Below, one piece after another: positions 4,968 through 6,009 of a DNA stretch of 6,009 bases. A program made the translations under genes and the position numbers. Numbering within the stretch: the stretch's first letter is position 1; each line of letters begins with the position of its first letter. Source of the stretch: Methanobacteriota archaeon (GTDB lineage Archaea; Thermoplasmatota; Thermoplasmata; RBG-16-68-12; EA-27); NCBI GenBank assembly GCA_016207545.1, contig JACQPO010000193.1, forward strand, positions 1 to 6,009, written 5' to 3'. A model generated the notes under the pieces. It was not told where the DNA came from, searched no databases, and saw nothing but the letters and a program-made list of their open reading frames with translations.

Positions 4968-5942
4968 GTGCGCGTCTGCCTCGGCGGCACGTTCGACATC
5001 CTGCACGCGGGGCACGAGGCGCTCCTGGGGAAGGCGTTCGAGCTCGGGGACGAGGGGGTCATCATCGGGATCACCTCGGACCGCATGGCGTCCGCGTCCC
5101 GCCCGGACATGAACCCGCTCGCGGTGCGGAAACGGAACCTCGAGGCCCTCCTGCGCCGCCGCAAATGGCGCCGGTCCCGAATCAGCGTGCTCGAGGACAT
5201 CGCGGGACCCGCCGCGTACGAGGAGGACATCGACGCGATCGTCGTGACCCCCGAGACCGCGCCCTCCGCCGACCGGATCAACGAGGAGCGGCAGCGACGC
5301 GGGCATCGCGCGATGGACGTCGTCCTCGTGCCGATGGCCCTCGCGGAGGACGGCGCGCGAATCTCGTCCCGCCGCATCCGTGCGGGCGAGATCGACCGCC
5401 AAGGACGGATGCGACGTCCGCTCGTCGTGCACGTGGGATCCACGAACCGCGTGAAGGTCGCCGCCACGAAGCGCGCGTTCTCCTCCGTAGTCCGCGAGGT
5501 GCGCGTGAAAGGCCTCGAAGTCCCGTCGAAGGTGTCCGCGCAACCGTTCGAAGAGGAAACGATCGACGGCGCGATCGCCCGCGCGCGGAGCGCGCTCGGG
5601 TCCGGGGACTACGGCGTGGGCATCGAGGCGGGCCTGTTCTGGGACGAGGGCGCGAAGGACTACCTCGACGTGCAGTACTGCGCGATCGTCGACAAGCAAG
5701 GGGTCGTGACGATCGGCCACGGCCCCGGCTTCCGGTATCCGCCGACCGTGATCGCGGACGTGAAGAAGGGGAAGACCGTGGGCGAGGCGATGGAGGCCTT
5801 CACGGGCGTGAAGAACATCGGTCGCCGCGTCGGCGCGATCGGGTGGCTCAGCAAGGGCGCGATGGACCGCACGACCCTCACGGAGGGCGCGGTCCTCATG
5901 GCCCTCCTTCCACGAATTCGCCGGGATCTGTATTTCGCCTAG
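4968..5942 (+). CDS. coaD: fusion of archaeal phosphopantetheine adenylyltransferase and DUF84/YjjX-type inosine/xanthosine triphosphatase
   Basis: A 324-residue two-domain enzyme. Residues 1-148 are an archaeal phosphopantetheine adenylyltransferase (4'-phosphopantetheine + ATP to dephospho-CoA + PPi, the penultimate CoA step). It shows GGTFDILHAGH (6-16, with H13 and H16 of the nucleotidyltransferase HxGH motif) and ISSRRIR (132-138), the second ATP-binding motif. Residues 151-324 match the DUF84/YjjX family, which hydrolyses non-canonical ITP and XTP: HVGSTNRVKVAA (155-166), EEETIDGAIARARSAL (195-210), GVGIEAGLF (216-224), GPGFRYPP (252-259), and RRVGAIGWLSKGAMDR (286-301). Key motifs of both domains are intact and the reading frame is continuous. 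GTG 4968 abuts the previous stop; GGGGTG (4956-4961) with a 6-nt spacer is a plausible ribosome-binding site. I recall similar fusions in Thermoplasmatales annotations, but no database was checked. Confidence 0.92.
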   Translation: MRVCLGGTFDILHAGHEALLGKAFELGDEGVIIGITSDRMASASRPDMNPLAVRKRNLEALLRRRKWRRSRISVLEDIAGPAAYEEDIDAIVVTPETAPSADRINEERQRRGHRAMDVVLVPMALAEDGARISSRRIRAGEIDRQGRMRRPLVVHVGSTNRVKVAATKRAFSSVVREVRVKGLEVPSKVSAQPFEEETIDGAIARARSALGSGDYGVGIEAGLFWDEGAKDYLDVQYCAIVDKQGVVTIGHGPGFRYPPTVIADVKKGKTVGEAMEAFTGVKNIGRRVGAIGWLSKGAMDRTTLTEGAVLMALLPRIRRDLYFA

Positions 5943-5954
5943 CGGGCCGCTAGG
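5938..5954. repeat. 17-bp inverted repeat spanning the fusion-gene stop codon
   Basis: CCTAGCGG-G-CCGCTAGG has perfect 8-bp arms around one base. The TAG stop (5940-5942) lies in the left arm. As RNA it could fold as a 7-bp stem with a GGC loop. It is not followed by a T-run, so it is not a classical terminator. It may be a transcript 3'-end structure, or a shared end with a convergent gene beyond the window. Confidence 0.5.
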
Positions 5955-5955
5955 T

Positions 5956-5990
5956 GGGCGGCGCCGCGCGGACGCACCGCCACGCCGCCC
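5956..5990. repeat. 8-bp GC-only inverted repeat downstream of the fusion gene
   Basis: GGGCGGCG (5956-5963) pairs perfectly with CGCCGCCC (5983-5990) around 19 nt. It also contains a 10-bp palindrome, GCGGCGCCGC (5958-5967). It begins just after the 5938-5954 repeat. In such GC-rich DNA this could arise by chance. The last bases to 6009 show no supportable gene. Confidence 0.3.
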
Positions 5991-6009
5991 CGTGAAAGGA
6001 ATCGGACCA

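Noticed and set aside
4533..5720. 395-codon minus-strand open frame opposite the plus-strand operon
   Set aside because: Mostly an antisense shadow of the fusion gene. Only its last 24 residues, in the spacer, look protein-like, and these are reported separately.
5939..6009. Possible C-terminus of a convergent minus-strand gene entering from the right edge
   Set aside because: Two different minus frames are open for only about 20 codons each. There is too little sequence to choose one or support a gene.

Overview
The window is archaeal. It carries the conserved pair gar1 and tfb (an H/ACA RNP protein and transcription factor B), a DUF2116-type zinc-ribbon membrane protein, and an archaeal-type phosphopantetheine adenylyltransferase fused to a DUF84/YjjX-type NTPase. 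I recall that fusion from Thermoplasmatales annotations, so a high-GC member of Thermoplasmatota is my best guess. This is inference from gene content, not a phylogeny. Genes are GC-rich (about 73% in a 60-nt stretch counted by hand at 5101-5160), tightly packed, and often have TATA-like elements about 25-30 nt upstream of GTG or ATG starts, which suggests leaderless or short-leader transcripts.

Layout, left to right. (1) 1-2611, minus strand: a class I/II PLP aminotransferase followed after 38 nt by a YtcJ-like amidohydrolase whose C-terminus runs off the left edge. They are probably co-transcribed. (2) 2612-2709: a compact divergent promoter with one AT-rich octamer, CATTTATG. (3) 2710-3018, plus strand: a small coiled-coil plus winged-helix-like protein. 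(4) 3019-3172: a convergent gap with two inverted repeats. (5) 3173-4337, minus strand: gar1 then tfb, overlapping by 41 nt. (6) 4338-4766: a 429-nt divergent region with no convincing gene and lower GC, bounded by a strong TATA box for gar1 and a TATA-like element for the plus-strand pair. (7) 4767-5942, plus strand: zinc-ribbon membrane protein directly abutting the adenylyltransferase/NTPase fusion, whose stop codon sits inside a 17-bp inverted repeat. (8) 5943-6009: a GC-rich inverted repeat and no supportable gene.

Functionally, most of this is core archaeal housekeeping: transcription initiation (TFB), rRNA pseudouridylation and maturation (Gar1), CoA synthesis coupled in one chain to nucleotide-pool cleaning, and amino-acid transamination. 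I do not see a defence system, mobile element, CRISPR array, tRNA or rRNA. The least explained items are the lower-GC 4386-4736 spacer, the small winged-helix protein, the tail-encoding gar1/tfb overlap, and the 3' inverted repeats.
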